Shown: positions 52,886 through 64,000 of the stretch, one piece after another
How the letters are laid out: each line of letters starts with the position of its first letter
How positions within the stretch are numbered: position 1 is the stretch's first letter
Source of the DNA: Pseudomonas sp. W4I3
GTDB lineage: Bacteria; Pseudomonadota; Gammaproteobacteria; Pseudomonadales; Pseudomonadaceae
DNA: 64,000 nt
Reading direction: 5' to 3'
Assembly: GCF_030816195.1 (NCBI RefSeq)
Contig: NZ_JAUSXS010000001.1
Coordinates: 1,201,501 to 1,265,500, forward strand
Notes under the pieces: generated by a model
Told to the model about the DNA's origin: nothing
Database searches by the model: none
What the model saw: the letters and a program-made list of their open reading frames with translations, nothing else
Made by a program: the position numbers and the translations under genes

Positions 52886-53343
52886 CTCTTTTCCTGGCCG
52901 ATGAAGACGCGATGGTCGCGCTCGGTCACGCTATTGCGCGGGTGACCGGCGGGGCGGGGCTGATCTTTCTCGAAGGTGACCTGGGGGCGGGCAAGACCAC
53001 GCTGTCCCGGGGCATCATTCGCGGTTTGGGCCATACCGGTGCGGTGAAAAGCCCGACGTTCACCTTGGTCGAACCCTACGAGATCGGTGACTTACGCGCC
53101 TTCCACTTTGATCTCTATCGCCTGGTCGACCCTGAAGAGCTGGAGTTCATGGGCATCCGTGATTACTTCGACGAAGACGCGCTGTGCCTGATCGAATGGC
53201 CAAATAAAGGCACAGGCTTTTTGCCAAAGCCTGACATGACCATTACCATTACGCCGCATGAGCACGGACGTCAGCTGAAGTTGTTGCCCCAGAGCCCGCG
53301 CGCTGAGTCGTGGTGTACCGCTCTGGCATTGGAATTCAAATAA
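52873..53343 (+). CDS. tsaE: tRNA threonylcarbamoyladenosine biosynthesis ATPase TsaE
   Basis: ATPase of 156 aa that works with TsaB and TsaD to make t6A37 in tRNA. Walker A is LEGDLGAGKTTLSRGIIRG; SPTFTLVEPYE and FHFDLYRLVDPEELEFMGI are the family-specific second and third motifs, and LIEWPNKG the closing one. The start is a GTG at 52873, spaced nine bases from a strong GGAGGA; it lies 13 bases inside nnrD. The longer frame from 52756 is not supported by the ribosome site. Confidence 0.95.
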   Translation: MPEVTLFLADEDAMVALGHAIARVTGGAGLIFLEGDLGAGKTTLSRGIIRGLGHTGAVKSPTFTLVEPYEIGDLRAFHFDLYRLVDPEELEFMGIRDYFDEDALCLIEWPNKGTGFLPKPDMTITITPHEHGRQLKLLPQSPRAESWCTALALEFK

Positions 53344-53358
53344 TTGGTGGGGTTAGGT

Positions 53359-54780
53359 ATGCGCTTTCGCGCGTTGGTTGCTGTCGTGGGGGTGTTGCTT
53401 GCGGCAATGACTGTCAATGCTCTGGCTGCTTCACAGGTGAAGAGTGTTCGCCTGTGGCGAGCGCCGGATAACACGCGACTGGTGTTCGACCTGTCGGGCC
53501 CGGTCCAGCACAGCGTCTTTACCCTCACGGCGCCTGATCGCCTGGTGATCGATATCAACGGTGCGACCCTGGCCGCGCCGTTGAAAGTCTCCACCGCCAA
53601 CACCCCGATTACGATGATGCGCTCGGCCCAGCGCACGCCAACCGATTTGCGCGTGGTCATCGACCTGAAAAAGGCGGTCACCCCCAAAAGCTTCTCTCTG
53701 GCGCCCAACGCTCAATATGGCAACCGCCTGGTGGTCGACCTGTTCGACAACCCCGCCGATGCCGCACCGCCGCCTGCGCCGACGCCCAGCGTAGCGACGG
53801 TGCCTGCGGTGCCGGTCAACCCCTCGCAGCCGCAGGTCAAGCTGCCACCGCCGCCGCCCGCTCCGGCAGGCAAGCGCGACATTATCGTGGTGATCGACGC
53901 TGGCCACGGTGGCGAAGACCCGGGCGCGTCCGGGTCGCGCGGCCAGCATGAAAAAGACGTGGTACTGGCCATCGCTCGCGAGCTGCAGCGTCAGGTCAAC
54001 GGCATGAAAGGTTACCGCGCCGAGCTGACCCGTACCGGCGACTACTTCATCCCGTTGCGCGGGCGCACCGAAATCGCACGCAAGAAAGGCGCGGACCTGT
54101 TCGTATCGATCCACGCCGACGCCGCCCCTTCCTCCGCAGCGTTCGGTGCGTCGGTGTTTGCCTTGTCCGATCGTGGCGCCACGTCCGAGACCGCGCGTTG
54201 GCTGGCCGACAGTGAAAACCGTTCCGACTTGATCGGCGGGGCCGGCAACGTCTCCCTTGATGACAAGGACAAAATGCTCGCCGGCGTACTGCTCGACCTG
54301 TCGATGACTGCCTCGCTGACGTCCAGCCTGAACGTCGGCCAGAAAGTCCTGAGTAACATTGGCCGGGTTACGTCGCTGCACAAACAGCGCGTGGAACAAG
54401 CCGGGTTCATGGTGTTGAAGTCGCCGGACATCCCGTCGATCCTGGTCGAGACCGGGTTCATCTCCAACGCCAACGAGGCCTCGAAGCTGGCCAGTGCCAG
54501 CCACCAGCAGGCCTTGGCGCGCTCGATCAGTGCCGGCGTCCGCCAGTTCTTCCAGCAGAACCCGCCACCGGGCACTTACATCGCCTGGTTGCGTGACTCC
54601 GGCAAGATTGCCCAAGGCCCGCGCGACCACCGCGTGCAGCCCGGTGACACCGTCGCCATGCTGGCCGTACGTTTTCAGGTCACCCCCGCCGCCTTGCGCA
54701 GCGCCAATAACCTGAAAACCGATGAATTGAAAATCGGCCAGGTGTTGACCATCCCCGGCACCGAATTGGCGGCGCAGTAA
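53359..54780 (+). CDS. amiB: N-acetylmuramoyl-L-alanine amidase AmiB-like
   Basis: Periplasmic zinc amidase of 473 aa that splits septal peptidoglycan. In order: signal peptide ending AALA|ASQVK (about residue 24); an AMIN domain (30-130); a proline linker ([16 protein letters not shown]); the amidase_3 domain (170-395) with zinc-ligand sets [24 protein letters not shown] and SIHADAAPS, catalytic Glu in [10 protein letters not shown]; and a C-terminal LysM motif (YRVQPGDT-like [17 protein letters not shown]). The ATG at 53359 is chosen over a TTG at 53344. The stop shares one base with the mutL ATG (TAATG). Confidence 0.93.
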   Translation: MRFRALVAVVGVLLAAMTVNALAASQVKSVRLWRAPDNTRLVFDLSGPVQHSVFTLTAPDRLVIDINGATLAAPLKVSTANTPITMMRSAQRTPTDLRVVIDLKKAVTPKSFSLAPNAQYGNRLVVDLFDNPADAAPPPAPTPSVATVPAVPVNPSQPQVKLPPPPPAPAGKRDIIVVIDAGHGGEDPGASGSRGQHEKDVVLAIARELQRQVNGMKGYRAELTRTGDYFIPLRGRTEIARKKGADLFVSIHADAAPSSAAFGASVFALSDRGATSETARWLADSENRSDLIGGAGNVSLDDKDKMLAGVLLDLSMTASLTSSLNVGQKVLSNIGRVTSLHKQRVEQAGFMVLKSPDIPSILVETGFISNANEASKLASASHQQALARSISAGVRQFFQQNPPPGTYIAWLRDSGKIAQGPRDHRVQPGDTVAMLAVRFQVTPAALRSANNLKTDELKIGQVLTIPGTELAAQ

Positions 54781-56693
54781 TGAGCGAATCTGTCCTGAAC
54801 ACCGGCTCGCGTATCGAACTGCTCAGCCCGCGCCTGGCGAACCAGATCGCTGCGGGCGAGGTGGTTGAGCGCCCGGCGTCGGTGATCAAGGAGCTGCTGG
54901 AAAACAGCATCGACTCCGGCGCCAAGCGCATCGACGTGGACGTGGAGCAAGGCGGCGTCAAGCTGCTGCGGGTACGTGACGATGGCAGCGGCATCTCTTC
55001 GGATGACCTGCCGCTGGCCCTGGCCCGTCACGCCACCAGCAAGATCCGCGACCTGGAAGACCTTGAACGGGTGATGAGCCTGGGCTTTCGCGGTGAGGCC
55101 CTGGCCTCCATCAGTTCCGTGGCCCGCCTGACCCTGACGTCCCGCACGCGCGGCGCCGAACAGGCCTGGCAAGTGGAAACCGAAGGTCGCGACATGGCGC
55201 CCCGGGTCCAGCCGGCAGCCCATCCGGTGGGCACTTCGGTGGAGGTGCGCGACCTGTTCTTCAACACGCCGGCGCGACGCAAATTCCTCAAGGCCGAGAA
55301 AACCGAATTCGATCACCTGCAAGAAGTGATCAAGCGCCTGGCCCTGGCCCGTTTCGATGTGGCGTTTCATCTGCGCCACAACGGCAAGACCATCCTCAGC
55401 CTGCACGAAGCCCATGACGACGCCGCGCGCGCGCGCCGAGTGGCGGCAGTGTGCGGTGGCGGGTTCCTGGAGCAGGCGCTGCCGATAGAAATCGAACGCA
55501 ACGGCTTGCGCCTGTGGGGGTGGGTCGGTTTGCCGACCTTCTCGCGCAGCCAGGCCGACTTGCAGTATTTTTTCGTGAATGGCCGTGCGGTGCGTGACAA
55601 GCTGGTGGCCCACGCGGTGCGCCAGGCGTATCGCGACGTGTTGTTCAACGGCCGGCACCCGACATTTGTGCTGTTTTTCGAGGTCGACCCTTCGGTGGTC
55701 GACGTCAATGTGCACCCTACCAAGCACGAAGTACGCTTCCGTGACGGTCGCATGGTGCATGACTTCCTCTACGGCACCTTGCACCGCGCCCTGGGCGACG
55801 TGCGTCCGGATGATCAGTTGTCTGCGCCCATCGTAACCGCAGTGGTTCGCCCAAGCGGCCCGGAGGCCGGTGAGTTCGGCCCCCAGGGCGAAATGAGTCT
55901 CGCCGGTAACCTGTTGCAATCATCGCAACCGCAGCCAAGTTACACGGCGCCCAACGCGGGGGCCGGTGCGGGTTATCAGTATCAATACACCCCACGGCCG
56001 CAATCGACCGTGCCGGTGGGTGAGGCGCAGGCAGCCTACCGAGAATTCTTCGCGCCGCTGCCGGGGGCTGAGCCGAGCACGGTTGCCTTGCCCGAGGGCG
56101 GTGGTGATATTCCGCCGCTGGGTTACGCGCTGGCGCAGCTCAAGGGCATCTACATCCTTGCGGAAAACGCCCATGGCCTGGTGCTGGTGGACATGCACGC
56201 CGCCCACGAGCGGATCATGTACGAGCGCCTGAAGATCGCCATGGCCAGCGAGGGGCTCAGTGGCCAGCCACTGCTGGTGCCCGAATCCCTGGCAGTCAGT
56301 CAGCGTGAAGCCGATTGTGCCGAGGAACACCACGGCGTGTTCCAGAAGCTGGGCTTTGAACTGCAACGCCTGGGCCCGGAAACCCTGGCGATCCGCCAGA
56401 TTCCCGCGCTGCTCAAGCAGGCAGAAGCCAACCGGCTGGTGGCCGACGTGCTGGCGGACCTGATGGAATACGGCACCAGCGACCGCATCCAGGCGCATAT
56501 CAACGAATTGCTCGGCACCATGGCCTGCCACGGCGCCATCCGCGCCAACCGTCGACTGGCCCTGCCGGAAATGAACGGCCTGCTGCGCGACATGGAAAAC
56601 ACCGAGCGCAGCGGCCAATGCAACCATGGCCGACCGACCTGGACCCAGATGGGCCTGGATGATCTGGACAAACTGTTCCTGCGCGGTCGCTGA
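54780..56693 (+). CDS. mutL: DNA mismatch repair protein MutL
   Basis: Matchmaker ATPase of mismatch repair, 637 aa. GHKL ATPase motifs: [20 protein letters not shown] (Glu and Asn), DDGSGI and [15 protein letters not shown]. The transducer domain ends about residue 335; a Gln/Pro-rich linker follows. The C-terminal dimerisation domain holds [13 protein letters not shown] and the [13 protein letters not shown] motif [11 protein letters not shown]. The endonuclease motif DQHAxxERI of many MutLs reads [12 protein letters not shown] here, and whether it cuts is not shown. One base overlap with amiB, and one (TGATG) with miaA. Confidence 0.96.
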   Translation: MSESVLNTGSRIELLSPRLANQIAAGEVVERPASVIKELLENSIDSGAKRIDVDVEQGGVKLLRVRDDGSGISSDDLPLALARHATSKIRDLEDLERVMSLGFRGEALASISSVARLTLTSRTRGAEQAWQVETEGRDMAPRVQPAAHPVGTSVEVRDLFFNTPARRKFLKAEKTEFDHLQEVIKRLALARFDVAFHLRHNGKTILSLHEAHDDAARARRVAAVCGGGFLEQALPIEIERNGLRLWGWVGLPTFSRSQADLQYFFVNGRAVRDKLVAHAVRQAYRDVLFNGRHPTFVLFFEVDPSVVDVNVHPTKHEVRFRDGRMVHDFLYGTLHRALGDVRPDDQLSAPIVTAVVRPSGPEAGEFGPQGEMSLAGNLLQSSQPQPSYTAPNAGAGAGYQYQYTPRPQSTVPVGEAQAAYREFFAPLPGAEPSTVALPEGGGDIPPLGYALAQLKGIYILAENAHGLVLVDMHAAHERIMYERLKIAMASEGLSGQPLLVPESLAVSQREADCAEEHHGVFQKLGFELQRLGPETLAIRQIPALLKQAEANRLVADVLADLMEYGTSDRIQAHINELLGTMACHGAIRANRRLALPEMNGLLRDMENTERSGQCNHGRPTWTQMGLDDLDKLFLRGR

Positions 56694-57664
56694 TGAGTGC
56701 CTTGCCCCCCGCAATCTTCCTGATGGGCCCGACGGCCGCCGGCAAGACCGACCTGGCCATCGAGCTGACCAAGGTCTTGCCGTGCGAGCTGATCAGTGTC
56801 GACTCTGCCCTGGTTTACCGGGACATGGACATCGGCACGGCCAAACCTTCGAAAGAGGTATTGGCCCAGCATCCACATCGTTTAATCGACATTATCGACC
56901 CGGCCCAGAGCTATTCGGCAGCAGATTTCCGTACCGACGCCCTGGCCGCCATGGCCGAAATCACCGCGCGGGGCAATATCCCGCTGCTGGTCGGTGGCAC
57001 GATGCTCTACTACAAGGCATTGCAGGAGGGCCTGGCGGATATGCCGCCTGCTGACGCCCAAGTGCGCGCCGAGCTTGAAGAACAGGCGGCACGCCTTGGC
57101 TGGCAAGCCCTGCACGACCAGTTGGCGGCAGTGGATCCGGTGTCCGCGGCGCGCATCCACCCCAATGACCCCCAGCGCCTTACCCGCGCGCTGGAAGTCT
57201 GGCGCGTCAGCGGCCAGACCATGACTGAACATAGGCTGAAACAAACTGCGCAAAGTGCTGATGCAGGCACATCTGGTCAGTCACAATTGCCCTATACTGT
57301 GGCGAATCTGGCCATTGCTCCGGCAAATCGCCAGGTGCTGCATGAACGAATTGCACAAAGATTCACAATTATGTTGGAACAGGGGTTTGTGGAGGAGGTC
57401 GTAGCACTGCGTTCCAGAGGTGATCTGCACCCAGGGTTGCCTTCGATACGTGCTGTAGGCTACCGCCAAGTCTGGGATCATCTGGATGGCAAGCTGACGT
57501 CAGCCGACATGCAGGAGCGCGGCATCATTGCCACGCGCCAATTGGCGAAGCGCCAGTTCACCTGGCTGCGCAGCTGGAGCGATTTGCACTGGTTGGACAG
57601 CCTGGACAGCGACAATCTGTCACGCGCCTTGAAATACTTGGGAACGGTCTCCATATTGAGCTGA
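56693..57664 (+). CDS. miaA: tRNA dimethylallyltransferase MiaA
   Basis: Adds dimethylallyl to A37 of tRNAs reading U-starting codons. The 323-aa protein has the P-loop [14 protein letters not shown] at residue 9 and onwards, the substrate-site [30 protein letters not shown] and [11 protein letters not shown], and [14 protein letters not shown] late in the C-domain. The ATG overlaps the mutL stop by one base. hfq follows 94 bases later and likely has its own A/T-rich promoter region as well as read-through from this operon. Confidence 0.96.
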   Translation: MSALPPAIFLMGPTAAGKTDLAIELTKVLPCELISVDSALVYRDMDIGTAKPSKEVLAQHPHRLIDIIDPAQSYSAADFRTDALAAMAEITARGNIPLLVGGTMLYYKALQEGLADMPPADAQVRAELEEQAARLGWQALHDQLAAVDPVSAARIHPNDPQRLTRALEVWRVSGQTMTEHRLKQTAQSADAGTSGQSQLPYTVANLAIAPANRQVLHERIAQRFTIMLEQGFVEEVVALRSRGDLHPGLPSIRAVGYRQVWDHLDGKLTSADMQERGIIATRQLAKRQFTWLRSWSDLHWLDSLDSDNLSRALKYLGTVSILS

Positions 57665-57758
57665 GTCCTTGCAATTGCCGTCTATCCTTGGGGGTGTGAC
57701 GGCCATGCGCTAATTATTTTCCGATTTTTTATTATTGATCCTTAAAGGAGTGCGGCAC

Positions 57759-58019
57759 ATGTCAAAAGGGCATTCGCTACAAGACCCTTACTTGAATACC
57801 TTACGTAAAGAGAAAGTGGGGGTTTCCATCTATCTGGTCAACGGTATCAAGTTGCAAGGTACGATCGAGTCGTTTGACCAGTTCGTGATCCTGTTGAAAA
57901 ACACCGTCAGCCAGATGGTTTACAAACACGCTATCTCGACAGTCGTCCCTGTTCGCCCAATCCGTCTGCCTAGCGCAGCCGGTGATGAAGCAGCTGACGC
58001 TGAGCCAGGTAACGCCTGA
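57759..58019 (+). CDS. hfq: RNA chaperone Hfq
   Basis: Hexameric Sm-like protein of 86 aa that pairs small RNAs with mRNAs; in pseudomonads it also works with Crc in catabolite repression. Sm1 is [15 protein letters not shown] ([20 protein letters not shown]); Sm2 is [10 protein letters not shown]. The C-terminus is short ([12 protein letters not shown]), as expected for this genus. The ATG is preceded by an excellent AAAGGAG eight bases upstream; an eight-residue upstream extension is rejected. hflX follows after 12 bases. Confidence 0.98.
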   Translation: MSKGHSLQDPYLNTLRKEKVGVSIYLVNGIKLQGTIESFDQFVILLKNTVSQMVYKHAISTVVPVRPIRLPSAAGDEAADAEPGNA

Positions 58020-58031
58020 TAGGAGTCTCCT

Positions 58032-59333
58032 TTGTTCTTTGAGCGCCACGGTGGTGGTGAGCGAGTAATCCTCGTTCACTTGGATGGACAGGACCCTGAG
58101 GCGCGCGAAGATCCGCAGGAGTTTCAGGAGTTGGCAAATTCGGCCGGCGCCGAGACCGTTGCGTTTTTTAACGTGCCGCGTCATCGGCCAACCGCCAAAT
58201 ACCTGATAGGCAGCGGCAAGGTCGAGGAACTGCGCGACCTGGTACACGCCGAAGAAGCCGATCTGGTGATCTTCAATCACACCCTCACGCCCAGTCAGGA
58301 ACGTAACCTCGAACGCGTCTTCGAGTGTCGCGTGATCGACCGCACCGGCCTGATTCTCGATATCTTCGCCCAACGCGCGCGTACCCATGAAGGCAAGCTC
58401 CAGGTCGAACTGGCCCAGCTTGACCACATGAGCACCCGGCTGGTCCGCGGCTGGACTCACCTTGAGCGCCAGGGCGGCGGCATCGGCATGCGTGGTCCGG
58501 GTGAAACCCAGCTGGAAACCGACCGGCGTCTGTTGCGGGTTCGCCTGCGCCAGATCAAGGGCCGCCTGGAGAAAGTCCGCAGCCAGCGCGAGCAATCGCG
58601 CCGTGGCCGTTCGCGCGCGGATATCCCCACCGTGTCCCTGGTGGGCTACACCAACGCCGGCAAATCCACACTCTTCAACAACGTGACGAAATCGGACGTG
58701 TACGCGGCAGACCAACTGTTCGCCACGCTCGACCCAACCCTGCGCCGTCTGGACATCGACGACCTGGGGCCGATCGTTCTGGCCGATACCGTGGGTTTCA
58801 TCCGGCATTTGCCGCACAAGCTGGTCGAGGCATTTCGGTCTACGCTCGAAGAGTCGAGCAATTCCGACCTGCTGTTGCACGTGATCGATGCGGCTGAACC
58901 GGATCGCATGCTGCAGATCGAGCAGGTGATGGTGGTGCTGGGCGAGATTGGTGCGCAAGACTTGCCGATCCTCGAGGTCTATAACAAACTCGATTTGCTT
59001 GAAGGCGTTGAGCCGCAAATCCAGCGCGATGAGAACGGCAAGCCCCAGCGGGTCTGGCTGTCGGCGCGTGATGGCAGTGGCCTGGAGCTGCTTGAGCAAG
59101 CCATTGCCGAATTGCTCGGCAGTGATTTGTTCGTCGGCACCTTGCGCTTGCCGCAGCGTTTTGCTCGACTGCGTGCACAGTTTTTCGAGCTGGGCGCGGT
59201 ACAGAAAGAAGAACACGACGAAGAAGGTGTCAGCTTGCTGGACGTTCGATTGCCGCGCTCGGAGCTCAATCGACTGGTCAGTCGCGAGGGTGTTGTGCCG
59301 GCGGAGTTCATCGAGCAACACACTTTGCAATAA
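58032..59333 (+). CDS. hflX: GTPase HflX
   Basis: Ribosome-splitting GTPase of 433 aa. The N-terminal HflX-specific domain has PTAKYLIGSGKVEELRDLV and RVIDRTGLILDIFAQRA; the central coiled segment LVRGWTHLERQGGGIGMRGP precedes G1 VGYTNAGKSTLFN near residue 205, G3 DTVGFIRHLP and G4 YNKLDLLE. The start is a TTG at 58032, preceded by TAGGAGTC, and gives the typical short N-terminus (MFFERH). It is 12 bases after hfq. hflK follows 96 bases later; the three hfl genes form one cluster. Confidence 0.95.
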   Translation: MFFERHGGGERVILVHLDGQDPEAREDPQEFQELANSAGAETVAFFNVPRHRPTAKYLIGSGKVEELRDLVHAEEADLVIFNHTLTPSQERNLERVFECRVIDRTGLILDIFAQRARTHEGKLQVELAQLDHMSTRLVRGWTHLERQGGGIGMRGPGETQLETDRRLLRVRLRQIKGRLEKVRSQREQSRRGRSRADIPTVSLVGYTNAGKSTLFNNVTKSDVYAADQLFATLDPTLRRLDIDDLGPIVLADTVGFIRHLPHKLVEAFRSTLEESSNSDLLLHVIDAAEPDRMLQIEQVMVVLGEIGAQDLPILEVYNKLDLLEGVEPQIQRDENGKPQRVWLSARDGSGLELLEQAIAELLGSDLFVGTLRLPQRFARLRAQFFELGAVQKEEHDEEGVSLLDVRLPRSELNRLVSREGVVPAEFIEQHTLQ

Positions 59334-59429
59334 AAGCCTGAGAAAGCGGTTGTGCCGCAGTAGCAGGCATTCTGTAGCATTGGTCGGCGCGCCGTGGGTG
59401 CGTCTTTGCTTTATCAGATGGAGAGCGCT

Positions 59430-60606
59430 ATGGCTTGGAATGAGCCGGGTGGCAACTCGAATAATCAGGATCCTTGGGGTGGTAAGCGCCGCAATAATGG
59501 CGACCGCAAGGGGCCGCCGGATCTCGACGAGGCCTTCCGAAAGCTGCAGGAAAGCCTGAATGGGTTGTTCGGTGGTGGAAAAAAACGCGGTGGTGACGAG
59601 GGTGGTCGCACGAGCAAGGGCGGTGGCTATGGCCTGCTGGGCCTGGGTCTTGTCGTGCTCGCGGCCGTCTGGCTGTACAGCGCGGTCTACGTGGTGGACG
59701 AGCAGGAGCAAGCCGTGGTGCTGCGCTTCGGCAAGTATTACGAGACGGTCGGGCCAGGCCTGAACATCTACTTCCCGCCGATCGACAAGAAGTACATGGA
59801 GAACGTCACGCGTGAGCGTGCCTACACCAAGCAGGGCCAGATGCTCACCGAAGACGAGAACATCGTCGAAGTGCCGCTGACCGTGCAGTACAAGATCAGC
59901 AACCTGCAGGACTTCGTGCTGAACGTCGACCAGCCGGAAATCAGCCTGCAACACGCAACCGAAAGTGCCCTGCGCCACGTGGTAGGTTCTACCGCCATGG
60001 ACCAGGTACTGACCGAAGGGCGTGAATTGATGGCCAGCGAAATCAAGGAGCGCCTGCAACGGTTCCTCGATACCTATCGCACCGGTATTACCGTCACTCA
60101 GGTCAACGTACAGAGCGCTGCTGCACCGCGTGAAGTGCAGGAAGCCTTTGACGACGTGATCCGTGCCCGGGAAGACGAGCAGCGTTCGCGCAACCAGGCT
60201 GAAACCTACGCCAACGGCGTGGTGCCGGAAGCCCGTGGTCAGGCCCAGCGCATCCTTGAAGATGCCAACGGTTACCGCGACGAAGTGGTCTCCCGCGCCA
60301 AGGGTGAGGCAGACCGCTTTACCAAACTGGTTGCCGAGTACCGCAAGGCCCCTGAGGTGACCCGTGAGCGTCTGTACCTGGACACCATGCAGGAAGTCTT
60401 CAGCAACACCAGCAAGGTTCTCGTGACCGGCAGCAAGGGCGGGCAGAACAACCTGCTGTACCTGCCCGCTGGACAAGATGATCGAAGGTGGTCGTAGTGG
60501 CACCAGCGCGCCGTCCACCGGTTCGAATGCCGCTGCCAACGAAGCGAGCGCCCGTGCGGCCGCTGACTTGCTGCAACAGCAAACACGTACCAGGGAGAGT
60601 CGTTGA
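59430..60606 (+). pseudogene. hflK: FtsH protease regulator HflK, frame broken near the C-terminus by one extra base
   Basis: SPFH-domain membrane protein that forms a complex with HflC around FtsH. The start ATG (MAWNEPGGNSNNQDPWGG) is preceded by GGAGAGCG. A membrane helix (LLGLGLVVLAAVWLYSAVY) near residue 80 is followed by the SPFH domain and a coiled coil. The frame reads as HflK to NNLLYLP (60463), then runs out of phase and stops at 60497. Removing one C from CCC at 60466-60468 restores LPLDKMIEGGRSG and continues to the TGA at 60604-60606, which overlaps the hflC ATG as expected; the product would then be 391 aa. As read, only about the last 46 residues (a non-conserved, low-complexity tail) are lost, so function may survive. 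A sequencing error is the simplest cause. Confidence 0.85.
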
Positions 60607-61472
60607 TGAGCAATAAATCGCTGACCGCCCTGATTGTGGGCGTCTTCGTGGTCATCGCTGCCTGGAACTGCTTCTACATCGTGGCTCAGACCGAGCGTGC
60701 GGTGCTGCTGCAATTCGGTCGCGTGGTCCAGGCGGATGTCCAGCCGGGCCTGCATGTGAAAGTCCCCTACGTCAACCAGGTGCGCAAGTTCGACGCCCGC
60801 CTGATGACTCTGGATGCACCGACACAACGCTTCCTGACCCTGGAAAAGAAAGCCGTGATGGTTGACGCCTACGCCAAGTGGCGCGTCAAGGATGCCGAGC
60901 GCTTCTACACCGCGACTTCCGGCCTCAAGCAGATTGCCGACGAGCGTTTGTCGCGTCGTCTGGAATCGGGCCTGCGTGACCAGTTTGGTAAGCGCACCCT
61001 GCACGAGGTGGTATCCGGCGAGCGTGATGCGCTGATGGCTGACATCACCCGTTCGCTGAACACCATGGCCGAGAAAGAGCTGGGTATCGAAGTGGTCGAT
61101 GTCCGGGTCAAGGCTATCGACCTGCCGAAGGAAGTGAACCGCAGCGTGTTCGAGCGCATGAGCACCGAGCGTGAGCGTGAGGCCCGTGAGCACCGCGCCA
61201 AGGGTAACGAGTTGGCTGAAGGTATCCGTGCGGATGCCGATCGTCAGCGCCGTGTACTGTTGGCGGAAGCCTATCGCGAGTCTGAAGAGGCCCGTGGTGA
61301 TGGTGATGCTCAAGCGGCGGCGATCTACGCCAAGGCTTACGGCCAGGATCAGGAGTTCTACGCGTTCTACCGTAGCCTGCGTGCCTACCGTGAAAGCTTC
61401 GCGAACAAGACCGACGTGCTGGTGCTGGACCCAAGCAGCGACTTCTTCCGCTACCTGGAAAAGTCCAAGTAA
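60606..61472 (+). CDS. hflC: FtsH protease modulator HflC
   Basis: SPFH partner of HflK, 288 aa. An N-terminal membrane helix (SLTALIVGVFVVIAAWNCFY) is followed by the SPFH domain (VLLQFGRVVQADVQPGLHV and ERFYTATSGLKQIADERLSR) and a charged coiled coil (STEREREAREHRAKGNEL). The ATG at 60606 shares its first base with the restored hflK stop (TGATG); a TTG three bases upstream is also in frame but less likely. The family length is matched. A terminator follows about 90 bases after the stop. Confidence 0.94.
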   Translation: MSNKSLTALIVGVFVVIAAWNCFYIVAQTERAVLLQFGRVVQADVQPGLHVKVPYVNQVRKFDARLMTLDAPTQRFLTLEKKAVMVDAYAKWRVKDAERFYTATSGLKQIADERLSRRLESGLRDQFGKRTLHEVVSGERDALMADITRSLNTMAEKELGIEVVDVRVKAIDLPKEVNRSVFERMSTEREREAREHRAKGNELAEGIRADADRQRRVLLAEAYRESEEARGDGDAQAAAIYAKAYGQDQEFYAFYRSLRAYRESFANKTDVLVLDPSSDFFRYLEKSK

Positions 61473-61561
61473 CAGGCCTGTGACTGTGTAGGAACCACTC
61501 CGTCGGGCGGCTAAAATGCCTGGCGGGGTGATCCTTTCAGAAAACGGGTGTATGATGCGGC

Positions 61562-61586
61562 AGCCGGGAAATTCCCGGCTTTTTTG
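61562..61586 (+). terminator. Rho-independent terminator downstream of hflC
   Basis: AGCCGGG (61562-61568) and CCCGGCT (61574-61580) enclose AAATT and are followed by TTTTTG. It ends the hfq-hflX-hflK-hflC transcript. A TATGAT at 61551-61556 lies just before the hairpin and is probably chance, since transcripts from it would meet the terminator at once. The 292-base hflC-hisZ gap has no gene I can support. Confidence 0.88.
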
Positions 61587-61764
61587 CGTCTGCGTGTTCG
61601 ATTCGGCAGGCGTGACAGTTTTTCGAGGAAAGTGCCCGACGAGGCCGGTTACAGGTCGTTCGTCACGTCGCTCTTGCGCGTGGTTTATGCAGGCGGCATG
61701 TATTTTCTGCTTCACTCAAGGCTCGGCCGAGGGCTGGCCGCCCGGATCATAGGGGAATGGCGTA

Positions 61765-62952
61765 ATGGCAACGGTAGACCGCTGGCTGCTGCCAGATGGC
61801 ATCGAAGAAGTACTGCCACCAGAGGCTGCGCGCATCGAAGTTGCGCGTCGCCAGGTGTTGGATCTGTTCCAGAGCTGGGGTTACGAGTTTGTCGTGACCC
61901 CCCATATCGAGTACCTGGAATCCCTGCTGACCGGCGCGGGCCAGGACCTGGATCTGCGCACCTTCAAGGTCATCGATCCGCAATCGGGCCGGCAGATGGG
62001 TTTCCGGGCCGACATCACGCCGCAGGTGGCGCGTATTGATGCGCACACCCTGCGCCGCGAAGGCCCAAGCCGCCTGTGCTACGCCGGCAGCGTGCTGCAT
62101 GCCCAGCCGCGGGCGTTGTCCTCTTCCCGTAGCCCGATCCAGTTGGGCGCCGAGTTGTATGGCGATGCGAGCCCGAGCAGCGACGTCGAAGTGATCAGCC
62201 TGATGCTGGCCATGTTGCAGTTGGCTGACGTGCCAGACGTGCACATGGACCTTGGTCACGTCGGTATCTACCGTGGCCTGGCCCGTGCGGCCGGCTTGTC
62301 CGGTGAGGTCGAGCAACAGTTGTTCGACGCCCTGCAACGCAAGGCGATCGATGAAGTCATCGCCCTGACCGCCGGCGTGCCGGCTGAATTGGCCGACATG
62401 CTGCGTGCGCTGGTCAACCTGTGCGGTGGCCGTGAAGTGCTGGTGGCTGCACGTGAGCGCCTGGCCAATGCGCCTGCGCCGGTGTTGGCTGCGCTGGATG
62501 ATGTGCTGGCGATTGCCGAGCAGCTGTCGGCGCGTTTCCCGCAGTTGCCGCTGTATTTTGACCTGGGCGAGCTGCGCGGCTACCACTACCACACCGGTGT
62601 GGTGTTCGCAGTGTTTGTGCCGGGTGTTGGCCAGGCCATCGCCCAAGGCGGTCGCTACGACGATATCGGCGCCGACTTCGGTCGCGCACGTCCGGCGACG
62701 GGCTTTTCCACCGATTTGAAAACCCTGGTGACCCTGGGGCGTGCTGAGGTCGAGCTGCCGTCTGGTGGCATCTGGATGCCCGACAGTACGGACGCGGCAC
62801 TCTGGCAGCAGGTTTGCCAGTTGCGCAGTGAGGGTCAGCGTGTCGTCCAGGCCTTGCCTGGGCAGCCATTGGCCGCCGCCCGTGAAGCGGACTGCGACCG
62901 GCAATTGATTCAGCAGAACGGGCTTTGGCAAGTATCGCCACTGGCTTCTTGA
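61765..62952 (+). CDS. hisZ: ATP phosphoribosyltransferase regulatory subunit HisZ
   Basis: Regulatory partner of the short form of HisG in the first step of histidine synthesis; a class II tRNA-synthetase-like fold without ligase activity. The 395-aa protein has [20 protein letters not shown], motif 2-like [20 protein letters not shown] and [20 protein letters not shown], ending with [20 protein letters not shown] and [23 protein letters not shown] 61765 follows AGGGGAATGGCGT. The presence of hisZ implies a short HisG elsewhere. purA follows after 54 bases. Confidence 0.94.
   Translation: MATVDRWLLPDGIEEVLPPEAARIEVARRQVLDLFQSWGYEFVVTPHIEYLESLLTGAGQDLDLRTFKVIDPQSGRQMGFRADITPQVARIDAHTLRREGPSRLCYAGSVLHAQPRALSSSRSPIQLGAELYGDASPSSDVEVISLMLAMLQLADVPDVHMDLGHVGIYRGLARAAGLSGEVEQQLFDALQRKAIDEVIALTAGVPAELADMLRALVNLCGGREVLVAARERLANAPAPVLAALDDVLAIAEQLSARFPQLPLYFDLGELRGYHYHTGVVFAVFVPGVGQAIAQGGRYDDIGADFGRARPATGFSTDLKTLVTLGRAEVELPSGGIWMPDSTDAALWQQVCQLRSEGQRVVQALPGQPLAAAREADCDRQLIQQNGLWQVSPLAS

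Positions 62953-64000
<1,048 letters not shown>

Noticed and set aside
61551..61556. TATGAT as hisZ promoter
   Set aside because: It lies directly before the hflC terminator, has no -35, and transcripts from it would stop at once.
57801..61715. Open frame of about 1300 codons on the minus strand
   Set aside because: It lies antisense to hfq, hflX, hflK and hflC, has no domain, and arises because the GC-rich codon pattern of the real genes suppresses stops on the other strand.

Overview
The window is chromosomal DNA of a Pseudomonas, most likely of the P. fluorescens group. Three things point there. Gene order follows the P. aeruginosa PAO1 stretch from about PA5009 (waaP) down to PA4938 (purA), as far as I recall it. 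Codon use is GC-rich throughout. The intergenic regions carry many REP/REPIN elements with the core GTGGGAGGGGGCTTGC, which is typical of SBW25-like strains. I see no prophage, insertion sequence, CRISPR array, tRNA or rRNA. This is mostly core genome; the variable parts are the spacers and the LPS-core region.

Layout. 1-3714: LPS-core kinase operon (waaP, cut by the window edge, then three more LPS-kinase-family genes). 3715-6857: REPIN, a structured repeat block, a PqqU/YncD-like TonB receptor on the minus strand and a small lipoprotein gene. 6990-13160: LPS-core/surface sugar operon (carbamoyltransferase, mig-14, PIG-L deacetylase, two glycosyltransferases). 13273-18726: a minus-strand O-antigen ligase fused to a kinase-like domain, then msbA and hldE. 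18751-24429: Nudix-like protein, aldo/keto reductase, FAD oxidoreductase, SMR efflux protein, divergent LysR regulator, waaA. 24551-29784: tolC, then a TPP riboswitch, thiC and the cytX transporter. 29753-33449: RsiV-like lipoprotein, nudF, DUF1249, cpdA, yqiA-like esterase. 33495-38729: parE, a phytase-like protein, a 25-codon micro-ORF, parC. 38903-46240: PqiC-like lipoprotein, AhpA/YtjB-like membrane protein, serB, psd, rhdA, HDOD protein. 46408-51961: motAB, rsgA, orn, TRIC-type channel, queG. 52025-64000: nnrD-tsaE-amiB-mutL-miaA-hfq-hflX-hflK-hflC, then hisZ and purA (cut by the window end).

The genes of 1-24429 mostly build, phosphorylate, decorate and export the LPS core and lipid A (waaP and kinases, carbamoyltransferase, glycosyltransferases, ligase, msbA, hldE, waaA). 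The rest is housekeeping: thiamine, chromosome decatenation, cAMP turnover, motility, ribosome and RNA maintenance, cell-wall amidase, mismatch repair, Hfq and membrane protease control.

Main observations. (1) thiC and hflK each carry a single extra base that breaks the frame; both lie in similar C/G-rich contexts, so sequencing error is the first hypothesis. (2) Two of the LPS-kinase-like domains, one of them the ligase fusion, lack the catalytic Asp. (3) A 25-codon ORF is coupled by ATGA overlaps to the gene before it and to parC after it. (4) A perfect 7-9-7 dyad precedes the LysR gene. (5) Ten REPINs of two families occur, including a tandem pair and two with inverted interiors.
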